Assembly: GCA_902762355.1 (NCBI GenBank)
Contig: CACWNR010000008.1
Span: 1 to 64,000 of the forward strand
From: an uncultured Bacteroidales bacterium
GTDB taxonomy: Bacteria > Bacteroidota > Bacteroidia > Bacteroidales > Paludibacteraceae
DNA: 64,000 nucleotides
Direction: 5' to 3'
The translations under genes and the position numbers were made by a program. Positions 1 through 8,707 of the stretch are shown here, piece by piece. The stretch's first letter is position 1. Each line of letters begins with the position of its first letter. The notes beneath the pieces are model-generated. The model saw only the letters and a program-made list of their open reading frames with translations, ran no database searches and was not told the DNA's origin.

Positions 1-189
1 CTGTTTGTTCCACCAGAGACTATCGACTGTGTTCTTCAACTCGCCGTAGCCCTCAATGGTCATGTGCGCCGTCTCCGTGTCATAGCTCCACGTCAGATGT
101 TCTCCGCACACGCCGTTATAGACCGTTGCGTACAGGCTATTTGCCATCCAAATCAGGCAAACAAGAATAATAGATACTTTCGTTTTCAT
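1..189 (-). CDS. BspA-like leucine-rich surface protein, N-terminal fragment
   Basis: Only the first 63 codons lie in the window; the gene runs off the left edge. The start is the ATG complementary to 187-189. The translation opens with a signal peptide (MKTKVSIILVCLIWMANSLYA) and continues with a GVCGEHLTWSYD...MTIEGYGEL stretch. That cysteine-containing beta-strand segment is characteristic of secreted Bacteroidales proteins carrying LRR_5 (BspA/TpLRR) repeats. It follows the next LRR protein upstream by only 9 nt on the same strand, so the two are probably co-transcribed and may be paralogues. The substrate or partner cannot be told from the fragment. Confidence 0.7.
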   Translation of the reverse strand, partial: MKTKVSIILVCLIWMANSLYATVYNGVCGEHLTWSYDTETAHMTIEGYGELKNTVDSLWWNKQ

Positions 190-198
190 GATCGTATA

Positions 199-2436
199 TT
201 ATTTTAATTGGTTTCCTTGAATACTATATTCTGCGTCACCACGACGGATGATAATTTGTCCGTTGCGCAACACCTTTGTACATGGTACATCGTCCCTTTG
301 TACATCTTCTATGTCGGTTGGTGTGTTGGCCCCAAGTGTAGCAAACGAGCCGGAGGCATTGAAGAGTTCGGCGTCGTTTTCATCGGAAGCGGTCATCGTG
401 AACCAATAGTCGGTGTTCTCATCCAAACCGTTGTAACGGAACGAGAAGGTACCGGTGGTATTCTTCGCACGACGTGCAGGGGCATGTCTGGAGAAGTCGA
501 TCTCAACGAGCTGTCCCATGGAGTTGAACGTCAGCGTACAAATCTTCTCCGTACGCTCTTCATTCGCCCAGATGATGAGCGTGTAGTAACTGGCTCCTTC
601 CACGGCCGGCCATGTGAACTGCACGCTGTGGTCGTCGGGTTGTGTCTCTACCTCCGGCTCTTTTTCCGGCAGCTCCAGAAGTGTGCTGTCCACTTGGATG
701 TTAAAGCCGTTCCAGATGCTATTGGCACGATAGACCTCCGCAAGCGAGTCACAAGGTACTAAAAGCAACGTTTGTGCTTGGTTAAGAAGATTGAAAGGAT
801 TGCCCTGCGTCGCCGGCACCGACATCATCGGCGCTACAATCGTGTCTATCACCGCCGAAACATCGTTACCCAAGTAATAGCCGCCGAACAACTCGTTCTC
901 TATTTGACTTAGACCTTTCGGCAATACCAACTTACGAAGATTCACTGCTCTGAGCGAAGAGGAGCGCAAGGTGTTTACTTCTTCCGGTAGCACGAACTCC
1001 TCTCCGTCATGCTTGCACGGATAGAGTGCCAAAGCTGCCGTGTCTGCCGAATAGAGCACACCGTCTATCGCGCGGAAGTGCGCGTTGGCTTTCGGCATCC
1101 GGATGTACCATAGTGCGGGACATTTATGGAAAGCATAAGCGCCTATCTCTCTGAGACTGTCGCCTATCTCAATGATTTCCAGATTATTGCAGATTCTGAA
1201 TTGTCCTTTACCGATCATGGGACTGTTGATGACCGCCTTCTTGAGTTTCGGACTATCAGCAAATACCTGTTCACCCATCTGTTTAAGCGAGGAAGGTATC
1301 GTTACCTGCTCCATGGAATAAGAGCGGTAGAATGCCTCGTCGCCTATTTCTTCCACCGTTTCAGGTATTGCATAATGTCTGTTGCTGTCATACTTCCCAA
1401 GGCTGTTGGCTTCGAAAGCGTATTCGCCGATAGAGCGCACGTTGGTCATGGTCAGATCAACTGCGGAAACAGAGAAAGCACTAGCAGCAACATGCACGAC
1501 ACTTTCCGGCAAAGTGTAAGCGGCATTTATTGCCGCCGGACAACATACTACGGTATCCATGTTGATAGTCATAAGCATGTCTTTCCAAGTGGTGTAGTGC
1601 GTGTTGCCTTCCGCAACAGAGATTTTCCGCAATGAGCCGCCAAAAATCGCCCCGGGAGTAACATATTCCAACGAAGCCGGTAGATGGAGCGTTTTAATAA
1701 CAGCATTGAGACTGAACATCAGTCCGTAGTGCTCAATACGCTTCACGCCTTCCGGTATGGTAAGGCTCGTAATTTTTGTACAGCCGTAGAATGCACTACT
1801 GCAAATAGTCTGAATGCCCGTCGGTATCGTATAGGTACCTTGATAATTCATTGGCATCAACACAAACATGCTATCGTTGTATATCGGATCTTGGAGCGCA
1901 TCTAATATATAGAACGCCCACGGACTGACCTTTTGGACCGAATTAGCCAACTGAACGCGCTGCAAGTTGGGCATTTGTTCAAACGAACGCTGCTCGATAT
2001 ACGTCACGCCTTCCGGCACGCGGAACTCTATCAGACCTGCTTTCCAGAACGCCTCAAACGGAATCTCCGTAATCGTACTGTCCGGAATGATACACGATGT
2101 CAGATTAGTGCATCTAAGAAATGCATTTTTGCCTAAATTACGCAGGGTTTGTGGCAAAACAATAGATGTCAGTTGATTGCAATCGGCAAACGCATCGTCT
2201 GCCATACTCGTAACCGCGTAATGTGCGCCTTCGTACGTCACTGTGTCATTAATAACGATGTCACCAACAGCGGTGTTGTTACTCTGTACCGCTATTTGTG
2301 CTGTCATGGCTGTGTTGTCCAGCGTATAATAAACGCTGTCAATAAAAACCCTTTGCGCGTAGGCACATGTTCCTTTTAATAACATAATTGCTACAAAAAG
2401 CAGACAAATTTGATTTTTCTTTTCCATAATTTGCAT
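199..2436 (-). CDS. Secreted BspA-like LRR_5 protein with Fn3-like domain and C-terminal sorting tail
   Basis: A 745-residue exported protein. Residues 1-28 are a signal peptide ending CAYAQ. About residues 70-560 hold degenerate LRR_5/BspA repeats (recurring I-P-xxV-xxI-xxxAF patterns), a family linked to surface adhesion. Residues about 600-690 read as a fibronectin III-like domain (WPAVEGASYYTLIIW). The last 30 residues (KVLRNGQIIIRRGDAEYSI, then QGNQLK) match the tail seen on two other large proteins in this window, suggesting shared surface sorting. An alternative ATG lies three codons in, at 2427. A promoter sits at 2491-2522. Binding function is inferred from family only. Confidence 0.85.
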   Translation of the reverse strand: MQIMEKKNQICLLFVAIMLLKGTCAYAQRVFIDSVYYTLDNTAMTAQIAVQSNNTAVGDIVINDTVTYEGAHYAVTSMADDAFADCNQLTSIVLPQTLRNLGKNAFLRCTNLTSCIIPDSTITEIPFEAFWKAGLIEFRVPEGVTYIEQRSFEQMPNLQRVQLANSVQKVSPWAFYILDALQDPIYNDSMFVLMPMNYQGTYTIPTGIQTICSSAFYGCTKITSLTIPEGVKRIEHYGLMFSLNAVIKTLHLPASLEYVTPGAIFGGSLRKISVAEGNTHYTTWKDMLMTINMDTVVCCPAAINAAYTLPESVVHVAASAFSVSAVDLTMTNVRSIGEYAFEANSLGKYDSNRHYAIPETVEEIGDEAFYRSYSMEQVTIPSSLKQMGEQVFADSPKLKKAVINSPMIGKGQFRICNNLEIIEIGDSLREIGAYAFHKCPALWYIRMPKANAHFRAIDGVLYSADTAALALYPCKHDGEEFVLPEEVNTLRSSSLRAVNLRKLVLPKGLSQIENELFGGYYLGNDVSAVIDTIVAPMMSVPATQGNPFNLLNQAQTLLLVPCDSLAEVYRANSIWNGFNIQVDSTLLELPEKEPEVETQPDDHSVQFTWPAVEGASYYTLIIWANEERTEKICTLTFNSMGQLVEIDFSRHAPARRAKNTTGTFSFRYNGLDENTDYWFTMTASDENDAELFNASGSFATLGANTPTDIEDVQRDDVPCTKVLRNGQIIIRRGDAEYSIQGNQLK

Positions 2437-2490
2437 ATGTTAAAAAGTTTTACTAATTTTGCGACGTGATTTATGTTTTGAAATCCGGTG

Positions 2491-2522
2491 CAAAGGTACT
2501 GCTTTTTCCTGACATGTGCAAA
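2491..2522 (-). promoter_or_regulatory. Bacteroidota promoter for the BspA-like genes
   Basis: Minus-strand -33 TTTG (2519-2522), 20-nt spacer, -7 TACCTTTG (2491-2498). The spacer ends in AAAAAGCAG, the same sequence that precedes the -7 boxes at 8568 and 18257. The 5' UTR would be about 50 nt. Confidence 0.75.
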
Positions 2523-2592
2523 TTTTGCAGTTGTACGAGGTGTGATTTTGGTGTTTTGTAAATCATTGTAAATAAGCAAATTATATTTTTAT

Positions 2593-4038
2593 ATGAAAAA
2601 TAAAGTTGTACGCGTATATTTTTTATTCCTTTTGGGCTTGACTTTTTGTTGGCAGAGTTGCCATTCGGGGTCTCAAAACGCCCAAAATCAGTTGCAAGAG
2701 GCAGAAGAATTATACCAACAAGGCATCTCCTCTAACAACAGTAGTCAGTACGAAAGTTCTACCGCCTATTTAAAGCAAGCGGAGGAGATTCTGGTGGATC
2801 TTCCGCAGTCAGCGCAAAGAGATCAGTTGTTAGGCCTGACTTGGTTCCGTTTAGGCAATACCTCGGAAAGCGAGATGCTGTACGACATCGCGCAAAATTA
2901 TTACCGCAAAGCGATCCCGATGTTAGATCCCGACAGTAATGCAGTTTATTTAGCCTGTGCCTACCGCGACATTGCGCGCACAATGGCGATTGGTGGAGGC
3001 GAACAAGATAGTGTACTTTGGTATTTTGCGCAAGCAGAGCGGTATGCGCGCGCAGCCAATAGTCCTTTGCTCTTACTCGATATAGATGCCTATCGCTACC
3101 AACTCTGCTATCCGGACAGCGTAGACCACCGCCTTGCCGTCTGCAAGCAGTTGGCAGAAGAGTACCACATTCCTACGCGTTATTCGGAGATCGTCGAACT
3201 GCTCTTGGCGCAACAAGCTACTGACTCTGCCGCCTATTATCTGGAGCACTTACAACCTACCGACTCTGCCTACGCCTATTGGTTCGAACAAAGTTATGCA
3301 TATCTGAACAGCAAAATACTCCGTCAACGCGGACAATCCGACACAGCCTATAGTGTGTTGTTGGATTTGTATGATCGCAAGATAGATGAGCTGCAACGCG
3401 ACGCGGGCGCACGCACGTACGCGCTTTCCTTACATTATGATGTAGCACGCGAGCAACAACGCGCCGAAGAGGCGCAACGTGAACGACAATGGCAACGCAA
3501 GATCTCGTTTGTGCTGGTACTATTGTTAGCGGTCGTTCTGGTGCTGTTTATCGTCCTTTGGCGCTACTGGCAGCAACGCCGTCGTGAACAAGCGAGACAG
3601 TTAGAGGCCTTGCGAGATAAGTACGTACAGCAGCTACAATTGGCGTTGGAACGGCTTCAGCAGAAAGTAAACCTCACCCGCGAGATAGAGATGCAGCGAA
3701 TGCGTGGCAACGAGGTAGAGTTCCCGAAATGGCTGCAGACCTACCGCGATGAGCAATTGACGATGAGCAAAGAGAGTTTGGATGCTTTGATTGCTTCTAT
3801 TGATAAAGCGCTGGATGGCGCAATCAGTCGCCTGCGTGCGGAGTATCCCGAACTGACCGAATCGGACATGCAGTTTGCTATTCTGTCTATCATCGGCGCC
3901 TCTGATAACGATATGTCTATCGTACTGAACGTACAAAAACAAACGATTTACCATAGAAGGCAAATCGTTCGTAAACATGTCAGCCCTGAGATCGACGATA
4001 TCGATGCTTGGCTGCGACAATACGTCTTAAGCGTGTGA
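2593..4038 (+). CDS. TPR lipoprotein-like membrane regulator with C-terminal helix-turn-helix
   Basis: 481 residues. An N-terminal signal with a possible lipobox (LTFCWQSC) is followed by helical, TPR-like repeats (about 30-290), one transmembrane helix (ISFVLVLLLAVVLVLFIVLW, about 303-322), a coiled coil (about 330-375) and a C-terminal HTH (ILSIIGASDNDMSIVLNVQK, then QTIYHRRQIVRK). This architecture is a common Bacteroidales one-component regulator: periplasmic TPR sensor, membrane helix, cytoplasmic HTH. It is transcribed away from the BspA-like genes, so it could regulate the neighbouring surface proteins; that is inference. No clear promoter box was found in the 156-nt gap upstream. Confidence 0.75.
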   Translation: MKNKVVRVYFLFLLGLTFCWQSCHSGSQNAQNQLQEAEELYQQGISSNNSSQYESSTAYLKQAEEILVDLPQSAQRDQLLGLTWFRLGNTSESEMLYDIAQNYYRKAIPMLDPDSNAVYLACAYRDIARTMAIGGGEQDSVLWYFAQAERYARAANSPLLLLDIDAYRYQLCYPDSVDHRLAVCKQLAEEYHIPTRYSEIVELLLAQQATDSAAYYLEHLQPTDSAYAYWFEQSYAYLNSKILRQRGQSDTAYSVLLDLYDRKIDELQRDAGARTYALSLHYDVAREQQRAEEAQRERQWQRKISFVLVLLLAVVLVLFIVLWRYWQQRRREQARQLEALRDKYVQQLQLALERLQQKVNLTREIEMQRMRGNEVEFPKWLQTYRDEQLTMSKESLDALIASIDKALDGAISRLRAEYPELTESDMQFAILSIIGASDNDMSIVLNVQKQTIYHRRQIVRKHVSPEIDDIDAWLRQYVLSV

Positions 4039-4051
4039 AGCGTTCACTTGT
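4031..4051. terminator. Possible bidirectional terminator hairpin
   Basis: AGCGTT (4031-4036) can pair with AACGCT a few bases downstream, between two converging genes. There is no T-tract, so this is a weak call. Confidence 0.25.
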
Positions 4052-4063
4052 TAAACGCTGACG

Positions 4064-6238
4064 TTATTTAACCTGCGTACCTTGTGCATTATAGGCCTTA
4101 CCGTCGCGGAGGATGAGGAGTTGGCCGTTGAGCATGATCTTTTGCGTACCCTCTACGGTCTTCGCTACATTCTCGATGGCTGAAGGAGCGTTATTCGGTA
4201 CGATCTCAACCGCCTGGATGTAAGCGCCGGCAGAAACGGCATCTTCCGTACGGGCGATAACGCGAGCCGGAGCAGACGATGAAGTTGCATGCAGATAGAT
4301 CACTACGTGAGTCGGAGCCGGTACATCGTACGTTACCTCAGCCCAACCCAACTCGGTCTGCGTGATGCTCACTACGGCCTCGCCTTCCATCTTCACTTGC
4401 AGCGTATAACCCGCCAACGTCAGACATTGTACGCGAACCTTACCTGCACCTGCAGGAATATCGAATACCAGCGAACCGGGCAGCAAATCAACCCATGCAC
4501 TCGAACCCGGAACGAGTTCTTCCAGAGCCTGTGCTACGACCTCATCACTCAGCGAAGTGGCAATCTCCAATTGTTGGGTCTCTGCATTATACGAGTCGTT
4601 CACCGAGGCACTGAAAACTACTGACTCATTACCCTCCGGATCGGTCGCCGTGAAATCAATCGTTGTCACCTGATCATCAGGAACAACAACCGGTACTTTA
4701 CCGATTTCTACTTCATGTGCCGGTTGCTTGGTAGCCGTTGACATGAAGCCCGAGTAAGGTTGGAAATAAACACCCGGAGTCAGAATATCGACACCTTCTT
4801 CTCCATCTGCAAGGACTAAACTCTCGCATTGAATAGCCACGCCGGTGGACGTTGCCAAAAGATGCGAGTTCTTAGACACACCTAATTCCTTCGGCAATAC
4901 AATCGCTGCCAACGGAGCCTCTGCGCTCACACCGCATTGATGGATCTTGAAATAGTACGTATTCACCGCTATTTGGCTTGCACTCATCGTCAGCGCATCA
5001 CGCATCGATTGACCCATTACTACCACGGCATTATGCTCTGCCTTAATACAGGTAGATACATTGGTGATTGAGTTAACGCCATGCAACATAATCGTCAGCG
5101 GAAGCGTTGTTTCGTCATCTTCGATCATCGCCTCTAAACCCGTCAAACCGGTGCCGTCGATATTCCAACTATATAGATTCAACGTACGGCTCGTTACTTC
5201 GAAGGTCACGTTATGCGACCCGTCACCCAATACGTCTTCCGCATTGAGGCTCGTCACGTTGATACCCTTCACGCGCAGACCGATCGTGCTCACGTGAACC
5301 ATATAACTAACACTCTGTGCGTAGTAGTCATCCGTATCAAAACTCTCGGCGAAAATAAGGGCGTCACCCACGCCTTTGATTGTCAGCACTGTACCGTCCT
5401 CGGAGATCTCGGCAACAGCCGGATTCTGCGACTCAATCTTATTCATCGGCACATTGTGCGGGTTGTTCAGTATAGGCGCCGTTACGGGAACACCTAATTC
5501 CGCATACACTACAGTGTCACTCCAGCTCAACTCCGGACTCTGTTTGGTCGGCGCAGCTGCTTCTACAACGATAGAGAACGAGTATGTGCATTCAAGGGTT
5601 TGACCGGAACCATCGGCAGAACCATGCCTATACAAACCGATGAAAGTAGCCGTTCCGACACCCGTTGCATGAATCATGTCATCTTCTGTTAACTCAGCCA
5701 CAAGAATACCTTCTACGGTCTTGGAAGAAAGAGGCAGAATACTTCCGGTAGCACCCAGTAATGCCGGAATGCTAACTACATCACCTACGTGCAACGTCAT
5801 TACTTCCGCGCCATTCAGATTGTAATGCGCTTCCGGACAGGTCGGTGTCGGAGCAGGAGGAGTAGAACCGGACTGCACAGTAAGTTGGTACGACGCGCTA
5901 TTAAAGGAATATTCTTCTGTACCACCAAACGTAGCGGTAATAGTCGTTGTACCTGCAGCTACCAACGTTACCTCTCCGGAGATCATATTTACATCCGCTG
6001 CATCCGGATTAGTGGACTCCCACACTACACGTCCTCCTACATCAGAGGGTTCCATCACCAGTGTCGGCGCTACAAACTCTTCACCGATCGTAGCCGTCAC
6101 TTGACGAACGCGGTTTCCATTTGCGTCCGTGAAATACATCGTAACACGCGATTGTTGGCTGTACATGCGCATCGACGGCATCAGCATCAATGCCATCAGC
6201 GCCACACTCATAAAAGTTGAAATTCTTTTCATAAGCAT
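4064..6238 (-). CDS. Large secreted protein with bacterial Ig-like (Big2) domains and sorting-type tail
   Basis: 724 residues, probably on the cell surface. Signal peptide through MRMYSQ (about residue 28; a second in-frame ATG at 6232 is an equally plausible start). Residues about 30-125, 135-225 and 235-320 read as Big2/Ig-like beta-sandwich domains (VVWESTNPDAADVN..GEVTLVAAGTTTITATF). The middle and C-terminal parts are beta-rich and unrecognised. The last 25 residues (QKIMLNGQLLILRDGKAYN, then AQGTQVK) match the tails of the proteins at 199 and 50758. It begins 10 nt after the ribD stop with no promoter seen between them, so it may be read from the ribD transcript, an odd pairing. Confidence 0.75.
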   Translation of the reverse strand: MLMKRISTFMSVALMALMLMPSMRMYSQQSRVTMYFTDANGNRVRQVTATIGEEFVAPTLVMEPSDVGGRVVWESTNPDAADVNMISGEVTLVAAGTTTITATFGGTEEYSFNSASYQLTVQSGSTPPAPTPTCPEAHYNLNGAEVMTLHVGDVVSIPALLGATGSILPLSSKTVEGILVAELTEDDMIHATGVGTATFIGLYRHGSADGSGQTLECTYSFSIVVEAAAPTKQSPELSWSDTVVYAELGVPVTAPILNNPHNVPMNKIESQNPAVAEISEDGTVLTIKGVGDALIFAESFDTDDYYAQSVSYMVHVSTIGLRVKGINVTSLNAEDVLGDGSHNVTFEVTSRTLNLYSWNIDGTGLTGLEAMIEDDETTLPLTIMLHGVNSITNVSTCIKAEHNAVVVMGQSMRDALTMSASQIAVNTYYFKIHQCGVSAEAPLAAIVLPKELGVSKNSHLLATSTGVAIQCESLVLADGEEGVDILTPGVYFQPYSGFMSTATKQPAHEVEIGKVPVVVPDDQVTTIDFTATDPEGNESVVFSASVNDSYNAETQQLEIATSLSDEVVAQALEELVPGSSAWVDLLPGSLVFDIPAGAGKVRVQCLTLAGYTLQVKMEGEAVVSITQTELGWAEVTYDVPAPTHVVIYLHATSSSAPARVIARTEDAVSAGAYIQAVEIVPNNAPSAIENVAKTVEGTQKIMLNGQLLILRDGKAYNAQGTQVK

Positions 6239-6248
6239 AAATTTTTAG

Positions 6249-7280
6249 TTAAACATTATGTGAGATTGTATAGAGTCGATGTTCGTCAATTGTCTCGAAT
6301 CCATCGGACAAATCCACCTTCGGTGCGGCTACTCCTTCGCCGATGGTTAGTTCGGGTGCTACCTCTACATGGATCTCATCCCATATGCCCGTATTTAATA
6401 TATGATTGAGCAGCGTTGTGCCGCCTTCTACCAAAATGGAGTGGATATTCCGCTTTGCCAAGTCCTCCAAAATGTACGGCCAATCGGTGCGCTCATGATA
6501 CACAATTGTCTCGATTCCTTCGGAGAAAATCCGTGCGTCAGCAGGTATCCTATTATGCCGATCTACGGTCACCCGGATGGGGTTTCGTCCTTGCCAATGT
6601 GTGTTCAACAATCGCGGGTTATCCAAGAGCACTGTGTTCGTGCCCACCATGATGGCCATATTCTCCGCCCGCATGCGATGAACAATCTCTTTGGTTTTGG
6701 GTGTGGAAATAGCTAACGCGCCATTGAGATGTTGTCCCGTAACCTGTAACCCGTCACCTATAACCCGTTTCCGGTCAATGAATCCGTCTGCTGTCTGTGC
6801 CCATTTCAGGATCACGTACGGACGGTGTTTCTCGTGCAAGCACAGGAATCGTTTGTTCAGTTCGCGGCACTCTTTCTCCATCACGCCGACCACCACTTCG
6901 ATGCCGGCATCGCGTAATAGCTGCACACCTTTGCCTGCCACCAAGGGATTAGGGTCTAACATACCAACCACCACGCGTCCGACACCTTTCTCGATGATCA
7001 GTTTCGCGCAGGGAGGTGTCTTGCCGTAATGAGAGCAGGGTTCGAGGGAAACAAATAAAGTTGAATGTTTAAAGTTGAAAGTTGAAAGATTTTTTTCTTC
7101 GAAATGCTTAAAACAATTGACTTCCGCATGTGCCTCGCCGTATTTCTCATGCCAACCCTCTGCGAGAATGGTACCGTTTGCATCCACAAGCACCGCACCC
7201 ACCATCGGATTCGGCGCCACGTAATACTCTCCGCGGCGGGCAATTTCGATACAACGTGCAATATAATTTGCGTATTCCAT
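6249..7280 (-). CDS. ribD: Riboflavin biosynthesis deaminase/reductase RibD
   Basis: 343 residues, normal length for the bifunctional enzyme. It performs the deaminase and reductase steps of the riboflavin pathway in the cytosol. The N-terminal deaminase domain has the zinc motifs HAEVNCF and PCSHYGKTPPCAKLI. The C-terminal reductase has ILKWAQTADGFI and LVEGGTTLLNHIL. Between the zinc motifs, codons at 7058-7090 come from a TTGAAAG-type tandem repeat (LSTFNFKHSTLF), which looks like an in-frame insert in a loop. Divergent from prmC with 22 nt between starts. Its final 30 codons are partly duplicated at 8606-8707. No promoter in the standard form was found for it. Confidence 0.95.
   Translation of the reverse strand: MEYANYIARCIEIARRGEYYVAPNPMVGAVLVDANGTILAEGWHEKYGEAHAEVNCFKHFEEKNLSTFNFKHSTLFVSLEPCSHYGKTPPCAKLIIEKGVGRVVVGMLDPNPLVAGKGVQLLRDAGIEVVVGVMEKECRELNKRFLCLHEKHRPYVILKWAQTADGFIDRKRVIGDGLQVTGQHLNGALAISTPKTKEIVHRMRAENMAIMVGTNTVLLDNPRLLNTHWQGRNPIRVTVDRHNRIPADARIFSEGIETIVYHERTDWPYILEDLAKRNIHSILVEGGTTLLNHILNTGIWDEIHVEVAPELTIGEGVAAPKVDLSDGFETIDEHRLYTISHNV
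7058..7090. repeat. AT-rich tandem repeat inside ribD
   Basis: Repeats of AAAGTTGAAAGTTGAAAG type, in frame within ribD. One of a dispersed class in this window (see 7601, 30351, 42695, 46761, 49070, 62738 and intergenic 39594, 45556, 59364). Confidence 0.7.
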
Positions 7281-7298
7281 TTATTTTTTGTAATTTTG
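7267..7298 (+). promoter_or_regulatory. Promoter of prmC-recX, nearly leaderless
   Basis: -33 TTTG (7267-7270), 20 nt, -7 TAATTTTG (7291-7298). The prmC GTG begins 4 nt after the -7 box, so the transcript should start at or next to the start codon. Confidence 0.75.
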
Positions 7299-7302
7299 CA
7301 GC

Positions 7303-8115
7303 GTGAAAGAACTGATTAACGATATTACCGCCCAACTAAAGGTTGCTTATCCGGAGGACGAAGCCCGTGCTTTAGCATGGTGGATCGTGGAGGAATCAAC
7401 AGGTCTCTGTCGCTCACAATTGCTTTGCGACTGCAAAGGTACAAAAAATATTTCAAACTTGCAAGAGATAATTGCACGTTTGTTGCATTTTGAGCCGATT
7501 CAGTATATTTTCGGACATACTTTATGGTGCGGTCTCGACCTGAAGGTGAACCCTGCTACTCTCATTCCCCGACCGGAAACGGCAGAGTTGGTGGAGAAGA
7601 TTTCAAATATCAAATATCAAATATCAAATTGCCGGATACTGGATATAGGAACGGGTAGCGGATGCATAGCAATCGCGCTCAAGAAAGCGCATCCGGAATG
7701 GCAGGTGACCGGCATGGATATTTCGGAAGAGGCGATAAAAGTAGCGCGCGAGAATGCCCGCCGCAACAAGGTAGAAGTTGATTTCCGAGTAGCCGATATT
7801 TTCTCCGATGGAATTGGTGATTTTGATATTGTGGTGAGTAACCCGCCGTATATCTGTGAGCGCGAGAAATCATCGATGAGACCGAATGTGTTGGCGTATG
7901 AACCGGCAACGGCCTTGTTTGTGCCGGACAATGACCCGCTCCGTTTCTATCGCCGCATTGCTGAATTGAAATTAGGCAAGTTCCTTTTCTTTGAGATCAA
8001 CGAGGCCTATCCGCAAGAGTTGTCCGACATGCTTGCTGAATTGGGTTATACAGATATTCAACTAACGAATGACATCTATGGTAAACCGCGAATTATCGAA
8101 GGCCGAGTGGCTTGA
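7303..8115 (+). CDS. prmC: Peptide chain release factor N5-glutamine methyltransferase PrmC
   Basis: 270 residues. It uses S-adenosylmethionine to methylate the GGQ glutamine of release factors RF1/RF2. An N-terminal helical domain (1-75) precedes a Rossmann-fold methyltransferase with the SAM motif LDIGTGSGCIAIALK and the catalytic NPPY (SNPPYICERE). The start is GTG at 7303: the N-terminus VKELINDITAQL aligns in position with the usual PrmC first helix, and no upstream ATG exists. Codons at 7601-7630 (SNIKYQISNC) derive from a CAAATAT tandem repeat just before the SAM motif. recX overlaps its 3' end by 47 nt. Confidence 0.93.
   Translation: MKELINDITAQLKVAYPEDEARALAWWIVEESTGLCRSQLLCDCKGTKNISNLQEIIARLLHFEPIQYIFGHTLWCGLDLKVNPATLIPRPETAELVEKISNIKYQISNCRILDIGTGSGCIAIALKKAHPEWQVTGMDISEEAIKVARENARRNKVEVDFRVADIFSDGIGDFDIVVSNPPYICEREKSSMRPNVLAYEPATALFVPDNDPLRFYRRIAELKLGKFLFFEINEAYPQELSDMLAELGYTDIQLTNDIYGKPRIIEGRVA
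7601..7630. repeat. AT-rich tandem repeat inside prmC
   Basis: TCAAATATCAAATATCAAAT, in frame, encoding KYQIS-type residues between the N-terminal domain and the SAM-binding motif. Confidence 0.75.
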
Positions 8116-8512
8116 CAAATGTGAGGCCTATTGTGCGAAATCCGAACACTGTGCAGCAGATGTTCGGCGTAAGTTATACGAGTGGCAAGCACCAGCAGAT
8201 TTGTCCGATGAAATCGTGGAAAGTCTGTACCAAAATGATTTCTTGAACGATGCCCGTTTCTGTCATGCGTATGTACATGATAAAGTGGAGTACCAAAGCT
8301 GGGGACGCATGAAGATCCAAGCCGGACTTCGTGCACTCGATCTGCCCGATTCTAATATCCGCGAAGCCCTCGCTGCTATCGATGAAAGCGTGTACATTAA
8401 GAATCTCCGCGCTCTCATCGCTTCCCGCAAGTCCGATCCCGAAGACAAACGTCTCCGTTTCCTCGCTCAACGGGGCTTTACGTACGAAGAAATCTCGAAA
8501 TGTAGTAAATAA
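8069..8512 (+). CDS. recX: Regulatory protein RecX
   Basis: 147 residues, typical RecX length. RecX binds RecA filaments and modulates recombination. The three-helix repeats are recognisable (AYCAKSEHCAADVRRKLYEW; LNDARFCHAYVHDKVEYQSW; AQRGFTYEEISKC). The ATG at 8069 is used here; ATG 8078 (MVNRELSK) is equally possible. It overlaps prmC by 47 nt, so the two are translationally linked. Confidence 0.88.
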   Translation: MTSMVNRELSKAEWLDKCEAYCAKSEHCAADVRRKLYEWQAPADLSDEIVESLYQNDFLNDARFCHAYVHDKVEYQSWGRMKIQAGLRALDLPDSNIREALAAIDESVYIKNLRALIASRKSDPEDKRLRFLAQRGFTYEEISKCSK

Positions 8513-8543
8513 ATGCTATTTTTTGCAAAAAAATAACGAAATA

Positions 8544-8575
8544 TTTGCGTATCTCAAAAAAAAGCAGTACTTTTG
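8544..8575 (+). promoter_or_regulatory. Orphan promoter with no intact gene downstream
   Basis: -33 TTTG (8544-8547), 20 nt, -7 TACTTTTG (8568-8575). The only thing downstream on this strand is the ribD 3' remnant, after which a gene on the other strand begins. It shares identical blocks with the tRNA-Leu and rpsO promoters. Confidence 0.7.
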
Positions 8576-8586
8576 CACCCGCTTTT
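8554..8586 (+). repeat. 33-bp promoter repeat, copy 1 (copy 2 at 18243-18275)
   Basis: Identical 33-bp block covering the spacer, the TACTTTTG box and the start of the transcript (TTTGCACCCGCTTTT). The second copy drives tRNA-Leu/rpsU. Confidence 0.85.
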
Positions 8587-8612
8587 GGAGAAAAGCGTTA
8601 AATCCGGCGAAG
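8579..8612 (+). repeat. 34-bp leader repeat, copy 1 (copy 2 at 11821-11854)
   Basis: Identical 34-bp block (CCGCTTTTGGAGAAAAGCG, then TTAAATCCGGCGAAG) at the 5' end of the predicted orphan transcript and of the rpsO leader. CGCTTTT and AAAAGCG can form a small hairpin. Confidence 0.85.
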
Positions 8613-8707
8613 GAGTGCCTGCACCGAGAATCGATTTGCCCGATGGATTCGAGACAATTGACGGACATCGGTTATTCACGATAAAGCTGCATTATTCCAA
8701 CCAATAG
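8606..8707 (+). pseudogene. Remnant copy of the ribD 3' end
   Basis: Read in frame from 8606 this encodes GEGVPAPRIDLPDGFETIDG, then HRLFTI. It matches the RibD C-terminus GEGVAAPKVDLSDGFETIDE, then HRLYTI, encoded at 6249-6341 on the other strand. A 24-nt core is identical at the DNA level; other differences are mostly third-position or conservative. No start or upstream ribD sequence is present: the similarity begins at GGCGAAG, inside the 34-bp leader repeat. The reading frame ends at TAG 8705-8707, inside the 3' end of the next gene on the minus strand. Confidence 0.75.
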
